A DNA stretch of 64,000 nucleotides, from positions 8,277,001 to 8,341,000 of the forward strand of contig OU015671.1 in assembly GCA_907165275.2 (NCBI GenBank), given 5' to 3'. The stretch is from Zygaena filipendulae (taxonomy: Eukaryota; Arthropoda; Insecta; Lepidoptera; Zygaenidae). The notes beneath the pieces were generated by a model. It ran no database searches, had not been told where the DNA came from, and saw only the letters and a list, made by a program, of their open reading frames with translations. Of this stretch, positions 58,801 through 64,000 are shown piece by piece. Both the position numbers and the translations under genes were made by a program. Each line of letters opens with the position of its first letter. Within the stretch, counting starts at the first letter, position 1.

Positions 58801-61700
58801 TTGATGCGCGCGACGAGCCAGCGCGCGAGCGGGCGGTGCGCGTCGACGCGCGCGCTGCCGCATAGCCGCTGCAGCAGCGCCAGCAGCCCGCAGCACTGTG
58901 GGGGGGCAGGGGGAGCGGGGCCCGGGCGGTACTCACTTGATGCGCGCGACGAGCCAGCGCGCGAGCGGGCGGTGCGCGTCGACGCGCGCGCTGCCGCATA
59001 GCCGCTGCAGCAGCGCCAGCAGCCCGCAGCACTGTGGGGGGGGGCAGGGGGAGCGGGGCCCGGGCGGTACTCACTTGATGCGCGCGACGAGCCAGCGCGC
59101 GAGCGGGCGGTGCGCGTCGACGCGCGCGCTGCCGCATAGCCGCTGCAGCAGCGCCAGCAGCCCGCAGCACTGTGGGGGGGCAGGGGGAGCGGGGCCCGGG
59201 CGGTACTCACTTGATGCGCGCGACGAGCCAGCGCGCGAGCGGGCGGTGCGCGTCGACGCGCGCGCTGCAGCATAGCCGCTGCAGCAGCGCCAGCAGCCCG
59301 CAGCACTGTGGGGGGGGGCAGGGGGAGCGGGGCCCGGGCGGTACTCACTTGATGCGCGCGACGAGCCAGCGCGCGAGCGGGCGGTGCGCGTCGACGCGCG
59401 CGCTGCCGCATAGCCGCTGCAGCAGCGCCAGCAGCCCGCAGCACTGTGGGGGGGCAGGGGGAGCGGGGCCCGGGCGGTACTCACTTGATGCGCGCGACGA
59501 GCCAGCGCGCGAGCGGGCGGTGCGCGTCGACGCGCGCGCTGCCGCATAGCCGCTGCAGCAGCGCCAGCAGCCCGCAGCACTGTGGGGGGGGCAGGGGGAG
59601 CGGGGCCCGGGCGGTACTTACTTGATGCGCGCGACGAGCCAGTGCGCGAGCGGGCGGTGCGCGTCGACGCGCGCGCTGCCGCATAGCCGCTGCAGCAGCG
59701 CCAGCAGCCCGCAGCACTGTGGGGGGGGGCAGGGGGAGCGGGGCCCGGGCGGTACTCACTTGATGCGCGCGACGAGCCAGCGCGCGAGCGGGCGGTGCGC
59801 GTCGACGCGCGCGCTGCCGCATAGCCGCTGCAGCAGCGCCAGCAGCCCGCAGCACTGTGGGGGGGCAGGGGGAGCGGGGCCCGGGCGGTACTCACTTGAT
59901 GCGCGCGACGAGCCAGCGCGCGAGCGGGCGGTGCGCGTCGACGCGCGCGCTGCCGCATAGCCGCTGCAGCAGCGCCAGCAGCCCGCAGCACTGTGGGGGG
60001 GGGCAGGGGGAGCGGGGCCCGGGCGGTACTCACTTGATGCGCGCGACGAGCCAGCGCGCGAGCGGGCGGTGCGCGTCGACGCGCGCGCTGCCGCATAGCC
60101 GCTGCAGCAGCGCCAGCAGCCCGCAGCACTGTGGGGGGGCAGGGGGAGCGGGGCCCGGGCGGTACTCACTTGATGCGCGCGACGAGCCAGCGCGCGAGCG
60201 GGCGGTGCGCGTCGACGCGCGCGCTGCCGCATAGCCGCTGCAGCAGCGCCAGCAGCCCGCAGCACTGTGGGGGGGGGCAGGGGGAGCGGGGCCCGGGCGG
60301 TACTCACTTGATGCGCGCGACGAGCCAGCGCGCGAGCGGGCGGTGCGCGTCGACGCGCGCGCTGCCGCATAGCCGCTGCAGCAGCGCCAGCAGCCCGCAG
60401 CGCTGTGGGGGGGCAGGGGGAGCGGGGCCCGGGCGGTACTCACTTGATGCGCGCGACGAGCCAGCGCGCGAGCGGGCGGTGCGCGTCGACGCGCGCGCTG
60501 CCGCATAGCCGCTGCAGCAGCGCCAGCAGCCCGCAGCACTGTGGGGGGGGGCAGGGGGAGCGGGGCCCGGGCGGTACTCACTTGATGCGCGCGACGAGCC
60601 AGCGCGCGAGCGGGCGGTGCGCGTCGACGCGCGCGCTGCCGCATAGCCGCTGCAGCAGCGCCAGCAGCCCGCAGCACTGTGGGGGGGCAGGGGGAGCGGG
60701 GCCCGGGCGGTACTCACTTGATGCGCGCGACGAGCCAGCGCGCGAGCGGGCGGTGCGCGTCGACGCGCGCGCTGCCGCATAGCCGCTGCAGCAGCGCCAG
60801 CAGCCCGCAGCACTGGGGGGGGGCAGGGGGAGCGGGGCCCGGGCGGTACTCACTTGATGCGCGCGACGAGCCAGCGCGCGAGCGGGCGGTGCGCGTCGAC
60901 GCGCGCGCTGCCGCATAGCCGCTGCAGCAGCGCCAGCAGCCCGCAGCACTGTGGGGGGGCAGGGGGAGCGGGGCCCGGGCGGTACTCACTTGATGCGCGC
61001 GACGAGCCAGCGCGCGAGCGGGCGGTGCGCGTCGACGCGCGCGCTGCCGCACAGCCGCTGCAGCAGCGCCAGCAGCCCGCAGCGCTGTGGGGGGGGCGGC
61101 AGGGGGAGCGGGGCCCGGGCGGTACTCACTTGATGCGCGCGACGAGCCAGCGCGCGAGCGGGCGGTGCGCGTCGACGCGCGCGCTGCCGCACAGCCGCTG
61201 CAGCAGCGCCAGCAGCCCGCAGCGCTGAGCGCTCTCCGCGAACGCCAGGAACTCGTAGTGGCCGCTCTCCTCATCGCGCACCGCGTACCCGATCAGGTGC
61301 AGCGCCTGCCGGACGCCACCACACCGTTACCGTTACACCTCACACACTATGTGTGTGTGTCGGGGGGGGGGGGGACACACACATTCAAGTTGATATTGTT
61401 CGACACACACTGGAGCGGCAGCCTACACCGCTATCGCCTTTTGATGTATGTGATCATCGAGAGTGGTATGTGGAGGGGTTGGTTACTGCGGGTACAGCGG
61501 GTGAGCGGGTGGGCACAGCGGGTGGGTACATACCCGGTGCACCTGCGCCTCGGAGAAGGTCCTGGCGCTGAGGTCGAGCGCGCGCGCCAGCACGGTGCGC
61601 AGCACGTGCAGTGCCGCCTCGCTCTGCAGCAGGCTGGCCAGCAGCCGGAAGGGCGGCGACAGGCGCGGCAGCGGCGGCGGCGGGCAGCACTCCGACAGAC
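46736..61700 (-). CDS. Ubr1: UBR1/UBR2-type N-recognin E3 ligase, C-terminal eleven exons
   Basis: E3 ubiquitin ligase of the N-degron pathway. Minus-strand exons: 61700-61534, 61305-61130, 58070-57979, 57462-57335, 56669-56547, 55651-55413, 54961-54790, 54714-54439, 53932-52943, 47927-47751 and 46882-46736. Every junction is GT-AG and phases agree throughout (~895 codons). Landmarks: ALHLIGYAV, AEKERRRKLAAESR (basic helix before the RING), CIMCQEQ, SSCGHALHARCW and YLCPLCERLCNT (RING-H2), PTLCLVCNQLLCSQSYCC, GVFLRVRECELLLL, MPAPYLDSYGETDQ and GLRRGNPLHLCPERYEQL to the end. This is the UBR1/UBR2 order. The UBR box and ClpS-like region must lie beyond the right edge: no exon was found at 61701-64000. 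Vertebrates have two paralogues; I cannot say which fits better. Introns host a deleted BEL element, inverted MITEs and a large exon-derived tandem array. Confidence 0.92.
47362..47560 (-). mobile_element. Lep1-like Helitron, complete, in Ubr1 intron
   Basis: Inverse copy from ctagctgtgccccgcgattt to cacatttataatattagtag followed by ga. Internal blocks (ccttctctgtacccctgaca, catccaaatccgttcagccg, tttttgcgtgattgagtaac) match the consensus well, so it may be among the youngest copies here. Same strand as Ubr1. Confidence 0.75.
47751..47927 (-). CDS. Ubr1: Ubr1 exon with PYLDSYGETDQ
   Basis: 59 codons between gcggcag and cag|gtgacg. It holds ALRCGGGAGVFLRVREC, Cys being part of the conserved C-terminal zinc-binding region, and MPAPYLDSYGETDQ. 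Very GC-rich; a (CA)n run (47944-47963) sits directly upstream of the acceptor. Confidence 0.9.
48717..48874 (-). repeat. 3' LTR of BEL element 2
   Basis: 158 bp, TG...CA bounded on the element strand (starts TGTTTGGACAA). By eye identical to 52369-52526. Short for this superfamily. Confidence 0.9.
48913..49110 (-). pseudogene. RNase H remnant of BEL element 2
   Basis: A frame shifted by one base relative to the main Gag-Pol frame starts the RNase H domain (ELHGFADASTAAYAA). It runs for ~45 codons and then passes abruptly into sequence belonging near the polypurine tract (SLPKEDMATHQ). The junction around 48960 marks a deletion, probably ~2 kb by comparison with element 1, that removed most of RNase H and the whole integrase. 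Confidence 0.75.
49121..52159 (-). CDS. BEL/Pao Gag-protease-RT, truncated
   Basis: 1,012 codons from ATG at 52159. Gag region with PTITIPAFSGKYTDWPSF; zinc knuckles CSFCKEEHYIYQC, CFNCLIPNHSAAKC and CRICKRRHHSLLH; protease LLDQGSQASF (DQGS variant); reverse transcriptase with the YVDD box in SFYVDDLMSGG. It then stops at the break near 49121-49135 where RNase H should follow in frame. Only distantly similar to element 1 at protein level, so it is a separate BEL lineage despite the shared tRNA-Tyr primer site. Confidence 0.88.
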   Translation of the reverse strand: MEETKQLLCVQEDRFEQIKKARTNYQKSPKQRITTIYLETRIDALDKVWQTFTSTHDQLVSRISKEQRSALKYFSEDLYEECEELYISYKCDLKTKLSELAPGSETRTATNEDKTPCAKIKLPTITIPAFSGKYTDWPSFHDLFNSLIHSNSAIDDVQKLHYLKTNLSGEAEQLLRSIPITSQNYNQAWETLKNRYNNKRFISNCVFKKLFGIRTLSTESAFNVKQLLDNTTECLNSLNNLGLPTESWDAIIIYLTVSKLDTESHRLWEQQLSADHEEFPTFMNLKEFLESRFRSLEMIEHTSKSIKPKTFHTALNSIVCSFCKEEHYIYQCKKFAKLSYKERYDFVQTHNLCFNCLIPNHSAAKCMRDTSCRICKRRHHSLLHPEKRESVDEKCHNDSSSKNIVSHFMNQPGPAVLLATALVDITSRDKQTYVYRALLDQGSQASFVTEELVQTLGLKRVKINGEVSGLSEGNTVRIKYMVECKIKSRNDPTFTIPVQAYVLNKISNYLPSQSIAVVNWPELKRLQLADPGFHTPNKIDLLLGAEIYSKIIDTGLIKGPTGILAQYTHLGWILSGDTSNKKSEKEKQMISIHLCMTENELLRKFWEIEHEILTSERKLTKDEKKCEEIYRNTTTRTPSGRYKVNLPFKDDSKTPVEICGRTKETAIFRFLQLEKRFKYDTKLKEEYTKVIKEYLTLGHMILAEEDISNAMYLPHHAVIRNDRDTTKVRVVFDGSAKGSKGHSLNDTLLSGPVIQHTLHTLITKWRQHKIAIVSDIVKMYRQVLVTEEHAEYQRIVWRDHPHEDLKSYKLLTVTFGTTSAPFLAVRTLVQAAQDEEQKYPLAAEIVKTSFYVDDLMSGGHDEDMVLAIYSQINQLLKSAGFELQKWSSNSDKFLEVIKQNKGEMQPFEIKFDQYIKILGVLWDRNDDKFKFKVCLPEVSNPITKRRVLSDVARLFDPFGWLAPIIIKAKIFIQKLWLCTAGWDDELPPNLKTKWFSYRQELTEISTIDSYSP
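52369..52526 (-). repeat. 5' LTR of BEL element 2
   Basis: 158-bp copy of 48717-48874. The PBS begins 2 nt inside it. Confidence 0.9.
52943..53932 (-). CDS. Ubr1: Ubr1 large exon (UBR C-terminal helical region and zinc site)
   Basis: 990 nt, 330 codons, between gccgcag and aag|gtgagt. Mostly Ala/Leu/Arg-rich helices in GC-rich codons, then LPEDFSELINMVSEFSCPNSE, PTLCLVCNQLLCSQSYCC. The Cys-rich end is the conserved C-terminal UBR domain that packs against the RING part. The GC bias makes long spurious frames on both strands. Confidence 0.9.
53994..54411. mobile_element. MITE, family tatgttccg, copy A
   Basis: Starts tatgttccgttattacacat and ends near tatggtaacata. Shares with the inverse of 56829-57247 the blocks caccgtaaggtatgacgtca, gatcacgtgatcaaacca, accttacctcgaaaac and acaaaaatggcgacg. 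Lies in the Ubr1 intron between exons 54714-54439 and 53932-52943. Confidence 0.65.
54439..54714 (-). CDS. Ubr1: Ubr1 exon after RING
   Basis: 92 codons between ccctgcag and ggg|gtgagc. CSVACRQVLQHLASSEHVH, an acidic SSDAEDEP stretch and HFREPPAEYNEAAVSLIED; the last part fits the UBR1/2 segment before the large helical region. Confidence 0.85.
54790..54961 (-). CDS. Ubr1: Ubr1 exon, second half of RING-H2
   Basis: 172 nt between gggcag and atc|gtacgt. VERKEYLCPLCERLCNTALPLLP supplies the last Cys pair of the RING. A Pro-rich linker then takes the place of the IPQ-rich linker of vertebrate UBR2. Confidence 0.9.
55413..55651 (-). CDS. Ubr1: Ubr1 exon, RING-H2 core
   Basis: 239 nt between ccccag and cgcag|gtaccg. 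VDAKTEPMVLVAFAQQSTVLT, an Ala/Gly-rich low-complexity insert, then HVSSCGHALHARCWRKYV with the C-x-H...C RING ligands. Confidence 0.9.
56547..56669 (-). CDS. Ubr1: Ubr1 exon, first RING cysteines
   Basis: 41 codons between gtccag and caa|gtgcgt. MTAEEEAQEQDLRPLYCG, then RVCIMCQEQ with the first C-x2-C pair. Confidence 0.88.
56829..57247. mobile_element. MITE, family tatgttccg, copy B (inverted to copy A)
   Basis: Left end tatgttccgaaatgcactga and right end agtgatcacggaacata. The body is inverse to 53994-54411 (ggtttgatcacgtgatcaac, tgacgtcataccttacggtg). Lies between Ubr1 exons 57462-57335 and 56669-56547. The two copies can pair in the pre-mRNA. Confidence 0.65.
57335..57462 (-). CDS. Ubr1: Ubr1 exon, basic helix
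   Basis: 128 nt between gcgcag and gat|gtacgt. AEKERRRKLAAESRAKMLA and MKSFISSNATMFE parallel the KAERKRKAEAAR...QK-F region of UBR2. Confidence 0.9.
57531..57690 (+). mobile_element. Lep1-like Helitron, degenerate
   Basis: Contains aaatgcgaaagcaactctgt, tggcaggggtacagagaagg and acatagggtaatttttatcc. The 3' end is decayed (ccgcgggtgcagttggt). Confidence 0.5.
57979..58070 (-). CDS. Ubr1: Ubr1 exon downstream of the tandem array
   Basis: 92 nt between atttcag and aaag|gtacgc. Encodes NLLGHTDEHIGDGENMETD, then EEKPQSEDAK, an acidic linker. It joins in frame to the canonical exon ending at 61130 (...WLVARI-K), skipping all array copies. Confidence 0.85.
58142..61229 (-). repeat. tandem array of exon-intron mini-units in Ubr1
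   Basis: 21 extra near-identical units of ~137 bp (mostly 135-138; one ~149) lie left of the canonical exon end, plus one truncated unit at 58150-58200. In gene orientation each unit is a 41-43-nt spacer (gtgagtaccgcccggg ... poly-C, cacag) followed by 95 nt of coding-exon sequence (tgctgcgggctgctggcg ... cgcgcgcatcaa). The next gtgagt follows, and one unit near 59620 has gtaagt. The source is the 3' part of exon 61305-61130 plus the start of its intron. Differences are mainly C-tract length (7-9) and single bases; the unit at ~58250-58390 has an extra short duplication. The whole array fits inside one 3,059-bp intron. Confidence 0.95.
61130..61305 (-). CDS. Ubr1: Ubr1 exon that seeded the tandem array
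   Basis: 176 nt between ccggcag and catcaa|gtgagt. ALHLIGYAVRDEESGHYEF, then CGLLALLQRL and RPLARWLVARI match UBR2 around VLHLIGQAL...W-L. Its last 95 nt (61224-61130), beginning just after an internal cag, are the segment copied through 58.15-61.1 kb. Confidence 0.92.
61346..61384. repeat. (GT)n and poly-G low-complexity tract
   Basis: tatgtgtgtgtgtc followed by about 13 G and acacacac, in the short Ubr1 intron between exons 61700-61534 and 61305-61130. Confidence 0.8.
61534..61700 (-). CDS. Ubr1: first Ubr1 exon visible in the window
   Basis: 167 nt between cttgcag and cgg|gtatgt. CCPPPPLPRLSPPFRLLASL and TVLARALDLSARTFSEAQVH parallel the UBR1/2 stretch PPxLPPF...L followed by the W/FSE-x2-x2-V-L-HLIG motif. 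It needs one base from an exon beyond the window. Confidence 0.82.
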
Positions 61701-61888
61701 CTGCAAGCACGCGCACACGCGCCACGACATGCGCTGTAGGCCCGCCCGCTCGTTCGGAATAATTGAGATTTGTAGCGATGATAGCTCAGTGGCTGGTGCG
61801 TGCGGATCAAACGCCACAAGGCTATTTACTATACCACTATGCTATTTGATAATATTATACAAAAAAGAAAATTCTAATATGTCAAATG

Positions 61889-62078
61889 TCACAGTCTACA
61901 GTGCACAATATCACAGTGCATAATGTCACAGTGCATAGTGTCACAGTGCATAGTGTCACAGTGCACAATGTCACAGTGCACAATGTCACAGTGCATAGTG
62001 TCACAGTGCATAGTGTCACAGTGCACAATGTCACAGTGCACAATGTCACAGTGCATAGTGTCACAGTGCACACAGCTA
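61889..62078. repeat. 15-bp minisatellite with 60-bp higher-order pattern
   Basis: About 12 units of tcacagtgca plus five variable bases. Two variants alternate in pairs: ...catagtg twice, ...cacaatg twice, and so on, giving a 60-bp super-period. Both strands are open, so it makes repetitive spurious peptides. It is followed by (aatattcg)-rich sequence to ~62190. Confidence 0.88.
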
Positions 62079-62190
62079 GGGCTTCCTATTCGAATATTCG
62101 AATATTCGTATTATTCGAATATTCGCCTAATTTAGTATTCGAATATTTGGCTTATCACTATTCGAATATTTCGAATTTTTCGAATACTTC
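62079..62190. repeat. ttcgaatatt-rich low-complexity block
   Basis: Repeated cgaatattcgaatattcg motifs, each self-complementary, decaying to the right. Confidence 0.7.
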
Positions 62191-62424
62191 CTATCTGAAG
62201 AATAAAAAGTCTTTTAAACTAGAATCTAGTGCGTAAATCATTGATTTTATATAGTTTCCTGATATTAAAGAAAAATATCACGAATTTGTTATCAAAAAAA
62301 AGTTTTTAAATATTTGTTATGGTTAAATGTTTTTTTATTGCGAAAAACATCAGGCAAAGATCTCTTTTAGTACCAAAAATTTCAAGATATTAGGATTGTT
62401 TTTTTTTTTCACCTAACAAATAAA

Positions 62425-63674
62425 AATGAAATCACGTCTGTCAAGCTAGAAAGGTCAAGTCGGCAGAATCAATTGATTTTTAGGTCAAAATTTAGTGCTC
62501 AATTAGTGCTAATTTAGTGCTGAAAAAAAAAATTTGGTGCTGTGATAGGTGGAACAAAAATGAGAACACTGCTAACTTTTTATTAAGCTAGCAGTGTACC
62601 GTTCGTGATTGCGTTACAATACAGTTGCAGCGGATTTCGCATGGGCTAATAATTTAGTGCTCAATTAGTGCTGCCATTGTAGCGAAAAATTTTTGAAAAA
62701 TAATCGTTTTTGAATTTTTTTCAAATAAAATACTGTACTAGCGACACCGGCCGGTCTAAGAGCTCAAAAACGGCGGACAATGGCAGCACTAATTGAGCAC
62801 TAAATTATTAGCTCATGCGGATTCCGCTGCAACTGTATCATAATGCGGTCACGAAAGGTACACTGCTAGCTAAATCTGCTAGCTTAATTAAGTAAAAGTT
62901 ATTGAAAAAAATTAAAAAAAAGGTTATTTTTCAAAAATTCTTTATTATACTGGCAGCACTAATTGAGCGCTAAATGGTGACGTGTTTCAATTTCATCAGT
63001 TCCCGTTTTTGAGCTCTTAGACCGGCCGGTGTCGCTAGTACAGTATTTTATTTGAAAAAAAAAAATTCAAAAACGGTTATTTTTCAAAAAATTTTCGCTA
63101 CAATGGCAGCACTAATTGAGCACTAAATTATTAGCTCATGCGGATTCCGCTGCAACTGTATCATAACGCGGTCACGAAAGGTACACTGCTAGCTAAATCT
63201 GCTAGCTTAATTAAGTAAAAGTTATTGAAAAAAAATAAAAAAAGGTTATTTTTCAAAAATTCTTTATTATACTGGCAGCACTAATTGAGTGCTAAATGGT
63301 GACGTGTTTCAATTTCATCAGTTCCCGTTTTTGAGCTCTTAGACCGGCCGGTGTCGCTAGTACAGTATTTTATTTGAAAAAAAATTCAAAAACGATTATT
63401 TTTCAAAAATTTTTCGCTACAATGGCAGCACTAATTGAGCACTAAATTATTAGCCCATGCGAATTCCGCTGCAACTGTATTGTAACGCAATCACGAACGG
63501 TACACTGCTAGCTTAATAAAAAGTTAGCAGTGTTCTCATTTTTGTTCCACCTATCACAGCACCAAATTTTTTTTTTCAGCACTAAATTAGCACTAATTGA
63601 GCACTAAATTTTGACCTAAAAATCAATTGATTCTGCCGACTTGACCTTTCTAGCTTGACAGACGTAATGAAATC
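62425..63674. mobile_element. 1.23 kb foldback element with 9-bp target duplication
   Basis: Element body is 62434-63665. Left end acgtctgtcaagctagaaag and right end ctttctagcttgacagacgt are perfect inverse copies, and the 9-bp repeat aatgaaatc flanks both (62425-62433, 63666-63674). Long arms pair over ~330 bp. In the right part a ~320-bp unit is tandemly repeated (starting ggcagcactaattgagcact at 62782, 63105 and 63424). Every unit end carries gctcaattagtgct or its inverse. No ORF. A 9-bp duplication with long inverted repeats suggests a Mutator-like (MULE) foldback; the superfamily is inferred. Confidence 0.82.
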
Positions 63675-64000
63675 GACCTCTAACATTAACTTCTCCTCTT
63701 CTTGACTAATTCTCCTGTACTAAACTAAAGTTAACCAGATAAGTTTTTCAGTTGAATAAAATAGGAAATGCTTAGATTTCTGCCAAATTGTCAAACCACG
63801 TGTATTTTATAAACTAAGATTTTGAAAAACAACCACAGTAAAGTAAATTATTTTTCTTCTTCGGCACACTCTTGACGTGGTCGAGGTCAACATGTTGCAG
63901 CAAGATCCATCTTTCTCTGTCTGCCGTGACACGTGCGCAATCAAGCAAGGATCCGTCTACTGCAGATTTAATCTGGTTGGTTCATCACATGGGTGACCTG

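Noticed and set aside
58142..61229. Regularly spaced repeats that superficially suggest a CRISPR array
   Set aside because: The spacers are themselves repeats, the unit derives from a neighbouring exon, and the genome is eukaryotic with no cas genes.
58385..61274. Many 100-350-codon open frames on both strands of the tandem array
   Set aside because: They arise because the repeat unit has almost no stops and a period that rotates frame. Only the canonical exon 61130-61305 has homologous protein sequence.
61882..62236. Open frames with repetitive peptides (CTVTL and VHSVT type)
   Set aside because: They only reflect the 15-bp minisatellite, which is open on both strands.

Overview
The window looks like nuclear DNA of a lepidopteran insect (moth or butterfly). 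The evidence is split genes with GT-AG introns, two eukaryotic tRNA-Trp genes, BEL/Pao retrotransposons, and many copies of a short element that starts TCCTACTAAT and ends CTAGT, like the Lep1-type non-autonomous Helitrons of Lepidoptera. I could run no searches; homologies are recognised by eye from conserved motifs.

Layout. (1) 1-18930, minus strand: the first three coding exons of an Sbf/MTMR5-13 orthologue (DENN-domain Rab exchange factor with a myotubularin fold). They are spread over very long introns packed with Helitron-like and MITE-like repeats, and the gene leaves the window on the left. (2) 20628-30635, plus strand: a complete five-exon Rab33 small GTPase, divergent from Sbf. A 6.7 kb BEL/Pao retrotransposon with identical 488-bp LTRs and a 5-bp target duplication sits in its intron 2, antisense to the gene. 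(3) 33693-41168, plus strand: a duplicated unit of [tRNA-Trp(CCA) + intronless alpha-N-acetylglucosaminidase]. The two NAGLU genes are mosaics: nearly identical over the first ~530 nt and over a 128-nt block near the 3' end, but clearly diverged between. (4) 41169-46735: AT-rich intergenic DNA with MITEs and Helitron fragments. (5) 46736-61700, minus strand: eleven exons of the C-terminal half of a UBR1/UBR2-type N-recognin E3 ubiquitin ligase (RING-H2 region and C-terminal UBR autoinhibitory-type region). The N-terminal exons lie beyond the right edge. One intron holds a deleted 3.8 kb BEL element; another holds a ~3 kb tandem array. (6) 61700-64000: probably the next UBR intron, with a 15-bp minisatellite and a 1.23 kb foldback element flanked by a 9-bp duplication.

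The most unusual structure is the array at 58.15-61.23 kb. It has 21 extra near-identical ~137-bp copies, plus one truncated copy, of the last 95 nt of a UBR coding exon together with its 5' splice site. Each copy also carries a C-rich tract and a 3' splice-site-like CACAG, so every unit looks like a ready-made mini-exon. Sbf and Rab33 both act in Rab-controlled membrane traffic; the NAGLU pair acts in lysosomal heparan sulphate breakdown; the UBR gene acts in the N-degron pathway. I see no further operational link between them.
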